Assembly (NCBI RefSeq): GCF_003590095.1
Contig: NC_039488.1
Span: 2,604,001-2,668,000, forward strand
DNA: 64,000 nt
Origin: Trichoplusia ni
Lineage: Eukaryota > Arthropoda > Insecta > Lepidoptera > Noctuidae
Direction: 5' to 3'
Shown piece after piece: positions 47,428 to 59,290 of the stretch. The position numbers and the translations under genes were made by a program. The notes under the pieces are model-generated. The model did not search any database. It was not told where the DNA came from and was given only the letters and a program-made list of their open reading frames with translations. Position 1 is the first letter of the stretch, and each line of letters begins with the position of its first letter.

Positions 47428-47800
47428 TACTAATATTATAAACGCGAAAGTTTGTATGTAGGGATGTTTATAACCGGGAAACACATACTAAGTATTTTTT
47501 CCCGATTTTATGTTCCTGTGGAATCATTGCGGCCCGCTGGCATCAACTGGTTTACAATATTACTCAATCTCAAGAAGAAGCTCATCATCATCGTCATTTA
47601 CGGTCAGCCCATAGCCCATAGCCCTCGCATCCAGTCCCTGCCAGCCATTTTGCGCAGATCTTCAATCCATAATGCCACAATGCCGTCCTACACTACGTTT
47701 GTCGAGAAGTGGTCTAAGCTCAAGAACTACTTCAAGGAATCAAGCGGAATTAACATCGATTCTGGCTGACTAGTTTCTGACCCAATAGGATGCTCACTTC
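47428..47800 (-). mobile_element. 5'-truncated RTE-type LINE copy
   Basis: Read on the minus strand, 47622-47669 encodes WIEDLRKMAGRDWMRG, fitting the conserved end of RTE-type polyproteins (W.DDL+K.AG..WM+). Downstream on that strand come a gatgatgatgagcttc stretch and, at 47428-47455, the inverse of a 'cgcgtttataatattagtag' tail. Together they suggest one truncated insertion. The plus-strand 105-codon frame across it is a shadow, although its GC-rich third positions look gene-like at first sight. Confidence 0.6.
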
Positions 47801-48936
47801 CTTGATCATAAACTGTAAGTCGAACCGTGGTGGGGCCTTCTATACAAAATGTCGTGAACGTAAAGCACCATGTACCATGTTGCTGATCAATTGGACCAGA
47901 AGTCCGCTCTACTCCCTGCAGTCTAATAAATAATTTAATTTCCTAGCTTATACTGTTTGCCGCGCCAGTCAAGCATAATCGGTGGCAGTTGTGCACGTGT
48001 CAATACTCATAATCTTAGGGTGTGCGACGAAATGGAAGGAGGTGTTAATTAAAAGATTGGATAGTTATAGAGTCAGAGTAGACCAGCATTTTCAGATTCG
48101 GTTTCACTTTATAGGACGTAAATTGCTTTAATTTGACTTCAAAAGTTGTAAAAACTAAAGTAGCCATTCGGGTTTTGTAGCGTAATTGAAACTCATTTCT
48201 TATTCTATCCGAGAAGTGTGACCTTCAAACGCGTCGCTATAGGCACGAGACCTTGAGTAAAACGTCCTTAATGTTTTCACTTTTTACTAAAGCGACAAAA
48301 AACACACTTTAAGGTAAGATAAGTTGAGGCTTTTATCTAAATACGATATCCGGAACGCTTTATTTTGGGATAATACAGTAAAAATTCGGGAAAAGAATAT
48401 TCTCACAATAGAAACGGTCGCCGATAGATTTACTATGCTAACCCTCAAAATGTGTCAACGCATATTTATTGTACCCTTTCTTCCCGAGTTGTACGCTACC
48501 AGGGTTTGAGTCCCATAACATTTAAAGCTTGGATCATTCACGAGACGTCGATCAGCACTTTTTTTTACGATCTATAAGAAAAACAAAAGTGAATCGCGCA
48601 GTTTGCAGGAGTTGTAAAAAAAATTGAACTATAGGAAATAGCTGGTAGGCAAAAAGTTGGAAGCGATGAGTTAATAGGCTTACGTTGGTAGTACGAGCCT
48701 GAACGATGCTTGAGCGTGGCTTAAGTACTCAGTGTTGAACTGAACGCGCCGTGACTACGGGTATAGCAGACAGTATGCTAAAGCAAACAATATTCTTAGC
48801 AATTAAAATATCGATTTTGTTTTTTTTAGTTCAAATTCTTAGGTTTATATGTCAAAACTAATTTTATTCGATTCTTATTGGTTGAAATGAAATGGGTGTA
48901 GAGCCTTTTGCAGAATACCAAAACAAATTGCCTCTG
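47801..48936. other. Non-coding DNA
   Basis: No coding signal was seen. 48640-48780 is GC-balanced without a recognised repeat. Confidence 0.5.
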
Positions 48937-49240
48937 AACCTGTCTTGTTATAAAACAGCACTCAATATCAAAATCAATCGGCGCATTTTCAAATTACGAA
49001 GTGTATCCAGAGCATAAAGCATTTAAAAAACAACCTTATACAAAAAAATCTATCTTTTTAAACTAATACACAAAACCCTCTAGCATCGGTGTACGAAATT
49101 GAACTGCAAAACGGCTCCACTAATTCACATGAAACTTTGCGTGCATACTGAGTAGGTCTGAGAACGGACAACATTTATTTTTTATTACCTAGAACTATTT
49201 TTTATGGCAAAGCAACGTTTGCTGGGACAGCTAGTATTCG
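48937..49240 (-). mobile_element. Retroelement 3' tail, third family (inverted)
   Basis: 'ccactaattcacatgaaact', 'gagaacggacaaca' and the end 'gtttgctgggacagctagta' match the layout of Lepidopteran LINE/SINE tails that end in 'cagctagt' when inverted. The block 'acagcactcaa...aatcaatc..cgcat' at 48950-48990 recurs at 52790-52830. Confidence 0.5.
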
Positions 49241-49517
49241 TATACATTTTTAAAGGACCTAAGTTAAATGGGTGCATGATAATAGTTATCACGAGACCAA
49301 CTAGAGATATCCCAACAGGACTATTTCAATCCTGATTTAGTACTACATACACAGTATCAATCGTACTAAGAGATAATGTTTACCTAGTAAATGGATTGAG
49401 GTACTATCTTCCACTTTATGTAAAGCACTATTATACGGCCGAATGTATTGAAATAGAAAGTTAACGTAAAATTTGGCAAAAGACTGAATTTGTAGACGGG
49501 AATAGCTTACAAGCAAA

Positions 49518-49744
49518 AATGATATAGAAAGTCGTTTCTTAGGTCTACGCGAATGTGAGACATTGAAATTAAACTACTTTTACGGATTTTATCGCGGTTT
49601 AATTTTAAATTTTAATGCGTCATGGTAATGGGCAGACTGCCCGTGATCATGATACCTGCAAAGGTGTCGAAACGTCGGGAACTAAAATCTTAAATTAAAC
49701 CGCGAAAAAATCCGAAAAAGTAGTTTCATTTCAATGATATAGAA
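49518..49744. mobile_element. Foldback element with ~45-bp inverted repeats and 12-bp direct repeats
   Basis: The left arm starting attgaaattaaactactttt (49562-49607) is mirrored by the right arm ending 'gtagtttcatttcaat' (49690-49735). The centre has 'ggcagactgcccgtgatcat' and 'acctgcaaaggtgtcgaaac'. aatgatatagaa occurs on both sides (49518-49529 and 49733-49744), a likely target-site duplication. The interior resembles an abundant Lepidopteran repeat. Confidence 0.7.
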
Positions 49745-52651
49745 GGATTTTTGTACATAATTTTTGCTGCAAACTAAGTAGGTAACTAAGTTGTGTTTTG
49801 AAATTTTAACTTTTATTTAATTATCATGTCACACATAAAAAGCTATGATTTAATTTTGTATGTGTCAAAAGCTAAGACGCGTTATAGAATATAGAGACCT
49901 AATCCGGCTAAGATCTGGAGATATTTTTCCATCATTATTTTATCGCCATTTTAGTCATCAGTAATGTTCAGCCCAGTCAGTCGATTTAAGATATAGGAAT
50001 CCTTAAATTCAATAGACATCTAAAATAAATTCCAAATGAAACAATTCGTAAGCAAGTTTACAAGATTCCATAAAAATAAAACGTAATTTCTTATACGTGA
50101 ACTACGTCACGGCGGAACCCTATTCATGTTTCAAGGGGAGGATAACGTATAAAGGGCACGGCAGACTTATCGCACGGCTTACCGTTACGGCTATCATTGA
50201 CGCTGATAAATATATGACGATAACAAGTGTGTAACTACCTTTATGTACATTACATTACGCGGTGTGAGATACGGGAATGTATGAAGGATTTTGTTTTGTT
50301 TCAAGAATGGTTTGGGTTCTGTTTGATATGAGCTGAATGCTGAAACTTTTATTTCTTTTATCACAAGTTTTAAGAAACAAATAAATTGTGTTTCAGCTTT
50401 CGGTACCATCAAAATTCTATAGGTATGTCAATTATTGGCCTCTTATTGCTAAAAATATTTTTGTCCTAGTCTCCTAAAAAAAAAAATAAAGAAAAAAGTG
50501 TTTTAATTTCCACAAAAATACTTATAACAAAAATTCTAAGATAGGTATAAAACTGATGCTCTATAAAAACCAAAATAATGCAAACAGGAAAACCTATCTC
50601 TCAAGCTTCATAAACACAGTTTAGTGTACTTCCGTTAAAAACTTAAATAAGCCAGTCAGTTATTTTCACAAAATAGTAGTTTAAATACACAATGCGGTTC
50701 TTAACTGGTTATGCAAATTTATTCATACGTTAGACTAACTTAGAGAAATATTTAACTTTGTAATTTTAACTTGAGATTTACTTGGACTTTCTTGACTTTG
50801 ACTCAATTAAAGTTAGATAAAACACCTTAAATTAGTGTCGGTCTAATATTTATAGAACATTTAACAAAGAAGAAAAGCCAAGCAAAATAAAATTGTAGAA
50901 TAATTAAGACGCCTATTATGAAGGTAAATAATTAAATTAAATTAAATCATTTTAAAACGCGTTCAAATGCTGTAATATAATATGTATATCATGTTCAAGA
51001 TCCTTAAAATAATATAAGAGAAACTCATAAGGTCCATCAATTTTTGAGGGAGCCTCTCAACCTGACAGCATACGAAATAAGCACTTAAAACTTTGACCTA
51101 AAATACGTAAGCATCTAGATCAACCTGTAATACAAGAAGCGCTAACTAAAACCCACAATTCCCAGTATTCCTTCACCTCAAATGCGCGTAACTCCGCAAC
51201 AAAACTAAACATGACCTGAACGTCTCAAAATTCATGCTCAGTACGGGCCCGAGCACTTAAACCCATTACGGCGTGACGTCACAACAAAAGCAATACATAT
51301 AATTTCCCCCGTATATCATCATGTATTTCTTTTGAAAGTTTTGAAGAAATATTCGTATCTCGAGCACCGAAATATATACGACTATCCATTGTCGTGTTGG
51401 AAGACGACAAGACATTAGTTATTCCATTATTACGATTACTTAATACCACGTGATAAATATTGCCGCATTTCCGAGGGTCGGATTAAAATATGAAAGAGTT
51501 GTGTGTGTCGGGAAATTGTGGGATATCGACGATTTTGTTCGACTACTGTTGTAGTTATTGGGACTAATAACCGATTTGCGTTGATTGATATAATTTTTAC
51601 GTAATTGGGAATCAACTATATACATACGTTCAGGATTCTGTACTCAAACGTCAGATGATATATTTCCGTCTTCGTTATAAAAAACAGCAAGTACTAAAGA
51701 TATAGATCGACTTTAAACAACATTAGTTCTCTCAGTCATAAAATTGGTGGGTGACAAATAAATTTAATTTCAAATTTATTTAACATCCAACCAATGTGTT
51801 CTTCATCCTAGTTGTACGAAACTTACATATTAAAACAGTTGCTGGAATTTAGACCTGCAACTATGTGCATAATAATTCAATCTTTGAAACCCTAGTTCAC
51901 ATAAATACTTGGACCTTTGTTTAGTCCTAGCTACCGCATTAGGTTAAGTAACCTGTAATGGTAGATTAGTGTGATAATTAAATAAATAAATAAAAGTTTC
52001 AGTGTCTCGTATCGCACTTGATCTGTAATTTATAACTTTTTCTGCTTTAGATACTAATTCATCGGTGTGGTATACTAGAGTCTCGTTTACCACGTATAAA
52101 ACTTTCAATAATTTTATTAATTCCTAATATAAAATAAATTCTTCTTTCTACCTATCTACTAGCGTAGAATAATTGTCACATCCAACAGTTTAACAGTTTC
52201 CATAATATACCTACATTTATAAAAGACACAGACGTCCAAGTAAGTAATTTAAGTTCAACCAATGGGCTACATCCTCTGATAATAAATCAATTTGAATTGA
52301 ACTGATTCGTTATACGGGTGTCTTAAGATTTGCCTTCTAGCTTGTACAATGAAACAACGCTATAGGAAAGTAATGTATCTGGTTGTATGTATTATAAAGA
52401 CATAATGGGACGTCCAGGAGAGCTAGAAAGGCCAAAGTGTATGTTAGGCCAGCAGAGGTGTCAAACTCTTAGCCTCATTTATAAAACTTTGATAATAACC
52501 AGTAAGTCGGGCTAGCACGTGCTAAAAAAAAGCTAATAATAATTTAATATTTTACAACTTTCACACAACGTCATATAGTCTCAAACTAAGCATAGCTTGT
52601 ATTATGACTACACTTGTATATTTCTAAATGAATATATACAGACAGAACAAA
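49745..52651. other. AT-rich non-coding DNA with one CRE
   Basis: TGACGTCA lies at 51274-51281 beside a GC-richer patch (gtacgggcccgagcac). 50460-51000 is very AT-rich. No coding signal was seen. Confidence 0.5.
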
Positions 52652-52745
52652 TGATCGTGCTCACCATTCAAGCATTTGTCCTGGATGGGAATCGAACCCA
52701 CGACCTCCAGTATAGCAGTTAGACTGACAGGTCAGTTACTACCTA
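52652..52745 (-). mobile_element. tRNA-derived SINE, second family (inverted)
   Basis: The minus strand carries a perfect B-box-like gtgggttcgattcccatcc (52686-52704), preceded by 'ctatactggaggtc'. 'gacaaatgctt' follows. The head is tRNA-like; the body is short or decayed. Confidence 0.55.
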
Positions 52746-54153
52746 CGTATATCGGTATCGTATTACTTTAAATATAAATAACCTGTAATAAAGCAGCACT
52801 CAACACGAAAACCAAAACAGAATCAATCAACGCATCAAATGAAATCTCTTGAAAGATTAGACAGGCGATAGTCGTAATTGCATTGAATATATCGTAATAC
52901 ACACAATTCCTTTTGATTTCCCCATCGCTTTCGCTCCAATAGATGTCACATAATACGTATCAATCGCGAGAAACAAACACCCTTGGGGCGAGTCATGTAG
53001 TGGAAGAGATAAAACGCGCCCCTCGCTCCCACAGCTTCACCTACCTACTGATAAAACAATGTTACGCAAAAATGTGCACAATTTTTCTCTACTTCAAAGT
53101 TCAGACAGGTTTTTGGGGAGATTTTTGCGTGGCTTATAATTAACGTTTTGAGGGAGTTTTATAATATTCTGGATGTAGTAGAAACGTGTAATGCAATAGT
53201 TGACAAATTACCTGTAAAGTTTTTTTCATATTTGTTATATTGAAACAAAAAAGATGTTGCAATTTCAGGTACTGCACACATTACTTATTAAAATAAAAAT
53301 GTAAACACAAAAATAGCCTCAATGAACTAATTAACATCTTTCGACGAACTTAGACGGGTACAACTAATATTAAAACAAATCAGACAAAAAATCAGCATGG
53401 AGTTCCTAATCAAAGCCATTTAATTTTTTATTTTTCCGTCAAAACGAAATTAAATTAGGAACACACAATAATCTTTAAAAAAAAATGAAGTCGTGTTTTA
53501 AAAAAGGTGTACTTTACTTCAAATAAATAAACACGGCAGAAAATTATGGCTGGGAGCTCACTCAAAGAAATGAAATTCATTTTATTGCGGCGACTGAAGC
53601 TTTCATTCAAATACAATTTGGCTAATGTAATTGCTGCGAGGTGATTCCATTTCACCACTGGATATCACAGAAAAAATATCTATACAACGTTCGGAAAGAT
53701 CCACATTAAAAAAATGGCGGCCATAATTTCAAATTGCGAGCATTATTTGAATTAAAGGCATTAAATGATAAGATTATGTCGTAATTTAATTCTCCTTTAA
53801 TTTATTTCTAACGCCCTTAACTTTACGGAATGGTTTCGAAATATCTTAAACGGCTTTTAATATTTATTAATACGACGGACATTTATTACATTTTAAGTAA
53901 TTAAGTGAATTACTATTTAGAATTACTACTTATTTAAAGTTTTATAGTGTAAATATAGATAGTTTAGTTATAAATACTTATCAGTCGATATTAAACTTTA
54001 TTCTCGATTTAACTATCAATTTATTGGTGTGAAAGTCTTTGACCAAATCAACGTATTAATTAATAGCTAACTGAACTTTTTATACATTCGAAAGCAATCG
54101 CGTTTGGTCATTAAAACATGTATAATGTCACCATTACTCTGAAATTATTCAAA
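52746..54153. other. AT-rich non-coding DNA
   Basis: Nothing was recognised beyond the shared block at 52790-52830. Confidence 0.5.
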
Positions 54154-54424
54154 ACTAGCTGTTGCCCGCGACTTCGTTCCCGTGGGTAGAAGATATAAGT
54201 TATGATTTATACCTGCCCTGTTTTTTCACATTTTCCATTGTACCTATCTTCGCTCCTATTAGTCGCAGCGTGATGGTTTATAGCCTAAAGCCTTCTTCGA
54301 TGAATGGTCTATTCAACACAAAAATATTTTTTCAATTTAGACCAGTAGTACCTGAGATTAGCGCGTTCAAACAAACTAACAAACAAACTCTTCAGCTTTA
54401 TATATTAGTATAGAAGTATAGATA
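54154..54424 (+). mobile_element. Family A repeat, copy 4
   Basis: This full-length copy runs from actagctgttgcccgcgact to tagtatagaagtatagat. The 83-codon plus-strand frame within it is an artefact. Confidence 0.77.
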
Positions 54425-55255
54425 TGAAATAAAACAGCAACTCACTTCAATTTAGTTTTTCATATATTAGTGCATACTTTTATACATATGTATTACTTAT
54501 AACATAACAGAAAATATTACTTCCTCTTCAGTTCAACCATCCGTCTCCTTTTCGTTTTTAAAATTAACCAAGTTTTCCCGCGCCGGCAGTTACTAGCTTC
54601 CCGCCACGCTAAGTGTTGTCCAACCAAAAAAAAATGGCGGGCGTGCGGCAGCAGGATATCGATAACCGAATAGATTAAACATAAAAGTTATTTTATTAAA
54701 AAAAAAAACGTATTTAAAAATCAAAGTTTTAATACCTATTATTATTTGAAATAAAATTATAGAAATATATTTTAAAAAAATCATGACAGATAAATAAGGT
54801 GTTACGAAAAGAGTCTTTAGGCGTTAAATTACAGGTATGCACAAAAAATATAATCAAAGGTAAAAAAAATCTTAGTAAATGGTACATACAGTACATACGT
54901 AAGTCTGACGCTAAATATAAAAAAAAACCTACATGGAAATTAAATTTAAATGCCAGCATTATAAACATACCAACTTCGATTACTATATTGTATGACATAC
55001 AATATGTATAGATTACAAGCTAAACCTTTTGGTATCACTCAATTTGTTCGCACTAGACATTACAGGCTATAATAGCCTTCCTAGAAAGTGAACACAACGT
55101 TATAATACAGAAAAAAGTCGACAAATTATGTCTTGTAAAAAGCATACGTCGATCTTATGCAAAAACAACGTCAGTACATTATAACGCGTTCAAAAACACC
55201 TCATACAGATTTCTAAAGCCAACTCCAGTCTAAACAAAACCTAACTACTGAAAAT
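54425..55255. other. AT-rich non-coding DNA
   Basis: A GC-rich patch (54578-54650) separates AT-rich stretches with A- and T-runs. No gene was seen. Confidence 0.5.
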
Positions 55256-55529
55256 ATCTATACTAATATATATTATAAAGCTGAAGAGTTTGTTTGTTTG
55301 AATGCGCTAATCTCAGGAACAAATTCAAATTGAAAAGTTATTTTTGTGTTCAATAGACCATTCATCGAAGAAGGTTTTAGACCATATTATTATAACATCA
55401 CGCTGCAACTTATAAGAGCAAAGATACAATGCAAAATGTGGCAAATTATTCATCTTCGAGGGCTTCCGTTCAAAAATTCCTTATTATATCTTCTAACCTC
55501 GCGGACGAAGTCGCGGGCAACGGCTAGTA
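55256..55529 (-). mobile_element. Family A repeat, copy 6 (inverted)
   Basis: It runs from tctatactaatatatattat to 'gaagtcgcgggcaacggcta'. It retains the 'tcatcttcgagggcttccgt' segment seen in copies 2 and 5. Confidence 0.75.
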
Positions 55530-56483
55530 TAATAATAAATTTCCTCGCAGATTGGATTACCAATTCGTGAAGATACCCTCAACAGGCAAAGTGGGTGAGT
55601 TTGCAAGTTAGTCTGTTCCTAAGACTAGTTTAGTCTCCATGGGATAACATAGCACCCTAGCTATATCGCATACAATAATTACATTTACAGAAGCTGCAAT
55701 GGAAACTGCAAGCTTTATCGAACGTGAAATCCAATCTTTAATTGTGATGAAATTAATGTACAACGACACTGTTTATTATTATCAACGGGTTTCCGATATG
55801 ACGAAAGTTGCTTTTGGGCCAAGAAAAACTACGACTTTCAAAAAGGGAGATGTAGTGTTCTAATTTTCTCGTGTGAAAAATATAAGTAATAATATTATGC
55901 AAGATAAAGTTTCACTTAGCTTTTATCTTTAGCATCTTTTTGTTCCGAGCAATGCAAAAAAACTACCTAGAGTCATTTTATTTTTCAATCTATGGAATTC
56001 ATGATTGGAATTATTTAATATGTTAAATAATCTGACTAAGGAATGCAAAGCTATGCCCTAAAACTTCAGTACATATTAAGTCTGAACTTATCCAGATTGT
56101 CCATCAATCCGATTGGCCAATTATTGAATGACTATCAATTTAAGATCCCATAATCTCGAATCCCGTCTAACACGTTCTATAAAATTGTTGCACACAATAC
56201 CAGTTATATGTAAATGCATAAATAATCAGATAAATGTTGTACATTATTGTAAAATCCCAGGGCAAATCAATGTTAAATTGCAGCAGCACGGCCAATTGTA
56301 CCTTAATAAAACGAGGCAGACTAACTAAATCTGTAATTCATTGATTCAGAAGGTGGTCTAAATAGACTTGCTAGTGTAGGAGCTAGAGAATACTAAATGC
56401 ACTTTCCGAGAATTATTATGAAGTATTTATTGCTAGAATACTAAAATTTTAGTTAGTCCTGTTTTTAGGTAATAATATTAGAC
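55530..56483. other. AT-rich non-coding DNA
   Basis: Nothing recognised. Confidence 0.5.
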
Positions 56484-56550
56484 TTTGAAGTCTGTCCGTC
56501 TGTCCTGTCAGTTCTGTATCGCATGACTCGTGATAGTTAATTTCCAACGA
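56484..56550 (-). mobile_element. 'ccctttgggtacgg' repeat, copy F7 (inverted fragment)
   Basis: 'gaagtctgtccgtctgtcct' is followed by 'gcatgactcgtgatagtta', the reverse of the central part of copy F1. Confidence 0.5.
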
Positions 56551-56886
56551 TTATGTATTTTTTTGCAGGTGTATCAGAGAAAACTAAAAATCAAGTAAAA
56601 CGATAAATGTAATGTGAATTGTTTTCAAAACATTTTAAAAATAGAAAAGTCTAGCTAATACACTACGCTTAATTCTGACCAAATCAAACTCTTGGTGGTT
56701 GGTACATACTTAGGTAAAACCCTAAACTACAATGTTATCAAATTCTATGACTCTAAATCAAACGAATACTAGATTTTAACGCGGAATTCGAATAGCACAA
56801 TACGTGACAGATGATAAGGAAATACGTAGTCCTGTATTTTCTTAATAATAAGACAAATAACATTGTAAGCCGTATGTACGTACAGT

Positions 56887-56901
56887 TGCACCCTCTAGTG
56901 A
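56887..56901 (-). promoter_or_regulatory. Weak CTCF-type site
   Basis: The minus strand reads TCACTAGAGGGTGCA, 12 of 15 positions of the CTCF core. It is weaker than the site at 19117. Confidence 0.22.
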
Positions 56902-57232
56902 TAGGGGGACTTAATAAATACGCCACGTTGTACCCAGACACATCGCTAAAGCGAATCAATCCCAGTAATAGGTAAGTTTTAGAGGGGACGCGATCCCAAA
57001 TTCCTTAGCGGTGTCGCAGGAGAAATGTATGATTAAAAACTTTATTCACATATCGTTGGTTATTCAACATCGATAGAGTGATTACTTTTGAGTTAAAAGG
57101 GAGACTACAGTAAAATGTTATGTATCCATCTTTGGTTTTTGCGAAGAGATATTTGATAATATGTTATTTGTTAATCTTTACATTTTTTGCAAAAGATGCA
57201 ATGGTCCAATCACGAGTATTTTCATCGATTGT

Positions 57233-57325
57233 CCGACTAGTTTCGAATCGACCAGTTCGACTTGAGACCGCTGCGCTTAGTCATCTCATGATTCTGGACA
57301 CCAATTAAGTCCGAAACTACTCGGG
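57233..57325. repeat. Short foldback with 'ccgactagtttcg' arms
   Basis: ccgactagtttcg (57233-57245) is mirrored by ccgaaactactcggg (57311-57325), with one mismatch over 13 bases. The ~65 bases between are GC-balanced. It looks like a small non-autonomous element or a fragment of one. Confidence 0.45.
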
Positions 57326-58972
57326 CAAATAAACGTGAGTAATGCGCTGAAAAATCTCGTAAGTCAGAATCCGTACAAGTTTCATACAAGTACAAAATAT
57401 AGTTTTTTTGGCAAATACCTAACGTAAAATACCAATCCAAAGAATAATAACAAGTCCAGTCTTCTGAAAGTCGTTAAAAATATAACTACTTCATACTAAT
57501 TTCACCAGAAAATTACTAGACATCCGTCCACGAAACTTTATGACGATGACAAATATGTAAAAAGCCAGGCTCCCGGACTACACCCGTCCCATTATTCGCT
57601 TTCTAAATGAGTTTAAGGCTAATTCTGCTGAGCAAGTCTGAATTAAACCATAAAAAGATTTTACGGTCTGGTTCTCGCCTTCAATTTACTTTAATTCATA
57701 TGGAAAAGGTAAATTATGCTTTTACGGTCATGCATAATATTTGACTAGGAAATGACGGGTCCTTATAATGTAATACACAGCTTGACATTTTAAATTACTC
57801 CCTGAAAGTGCATGATTAATATTAAAATTGCTAGAGTGAGTCTCCTAAATGAAGTAACTGAACTAGCTAAGTTCATGTCGTTTTTATGATAAGTGAAGGA
57901 TATGAAGCACACGGTAGCTTATTAACTAAGAACATGTTGAAACAAGTACACGAAATTTATTTGAATCAAACAATATTTAGTACTAAGTCTGAAGAAAGAC
58001 GCCGTAGTACAGCACCCGTTCTACTCAAAATATCCCTTTTTTATTTCCCTCTGCCGGCAATTTGATTGTTATTTATCTAAATAACAATCCATTCTCCCTT
58101 AATTATTAAGGAAAACCGGTCTTGACCTCGGGAGACGACTGATATTTTTTGCTTTATTTTACTCCTAGTTAACGGCTTTACTAAGAATTTCTCTTCAGTT
58201 TTTATTCGAAAACTTCAGATTTAATAAAGTGCTTGTCTTGTTATTTTATTTGCGTTTGTTACTACTGACAGTTTATTTCAAATTACTTTTTTTACTGTTT
58301 TATTTTGAAATCTCTATAGTACCTAAAGTCCTTGTCACGTTGTAAATCTACACACCTACACAGAACCTCACTCCGACGTGCCACTGACAACAAATAAGCG
58401 CCTGTGACATATTAATAGCAACGGTTCGCTTCGACATCACAGGTAACTACAACAAACTGTACAGGGGATGATATCACGTGCGTCGGACATGTAAGTTCCA
58501 TTTAACACCTTGGTACCGCGCGAACGACATAGTAAACTCAAATAGCAGTCACGAAATGGTATCATTAGCTGAATTACACACGTGACCGCATAATTGAAAG
58601 GGACCCCTCCTTACGAGCGGGTCAACACGAGTGCAAGAGCGATGTGAATAATTTGGGAAACAATTGGCTCTCAGGTGTGTCGTAGCATTTGTAGCCTGTT
58701 GACTGAGGAAGGCGGTAAATGAAGATGTATTGAGAACATTCCGGAGGGTGCCTGCAGATTTGGCCGGACCGTCCTATGATTGCGTTTGCTGTTTGTCCTG
58801 TTATCCGCTTCTGTGGTAGCTCTGAGCTCAAAATACAAGACAAATATCCCGTTACAAATATAACCACATACCTACTAACAATTTATTGGTATAGTCAGCA
58901 ATTTAAATTAAGTTTCTAACTTCAATATAAGCACATAGGTAATGACTACGAAACTAAAAAAGCTCTTCGTAA
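57326..58972. other. Non-coding DNA
   Basis: 58360-58620 is GC-balanced. No coding frame or repeat was recognised. Confidence 0.45.
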
Positions 58973-59092
58973 AACCTACTTTCAAAGTAAATTTTCGAAA
59001 TCAACTTCACGTCAACTTTCCGTCCACTTTCATTTTTAATTTCCTTCTGTTCAGTCAACGTCAAACATTTTCGAAATCGAAGTCGAAAGTAG
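58973..59092. repeat. Weak inverted repeat with 'cctactttc' arms
   Basis: cctactttc (58974-58982) is mirrored by gaaagtagg (about 59084-59092), and 'attttcgaaat' occurs inside both arms. It lies in a 62-codon plus-strand frame that I regard as chance. Confidence 0.3.
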
Positions 59093-59229
59093 GGGAGCAG
59101 AGTGGCAGAATTCCCGTTAAAAACTTATAATTGAAACGTTTTTGTTTGTTGTATTTATGATGACGATGACGGCTGAATTGTGACCGACACCGGAAATTAC
59201 ATCCCTAATCTGATTATTCCAAACGAATG

Positions 59230-59290
59230 CGGACTAGTGATGCGCTCGCTGTGGCTTCAGCCAGTTCGATTCCGGATTCATTTATTTACA
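59230..59290 (+). mobile_element. tRNA-like SINE fragment
   Basis: 'ctagtgatgcgctcgctgtg' and 'cagttcgattccggattc' resemble the A/B-box head of a tRNA-derived SINE. The rest is not recognisable. Confidence 0.4.

Noticed and set aside
47452..47769. 105-codon plus-strand frame with gene-like GC3
   Set aside because: The opposite strand encodes a conserved RTE-type LINE C-terminus, so the plus frame is a shadow.
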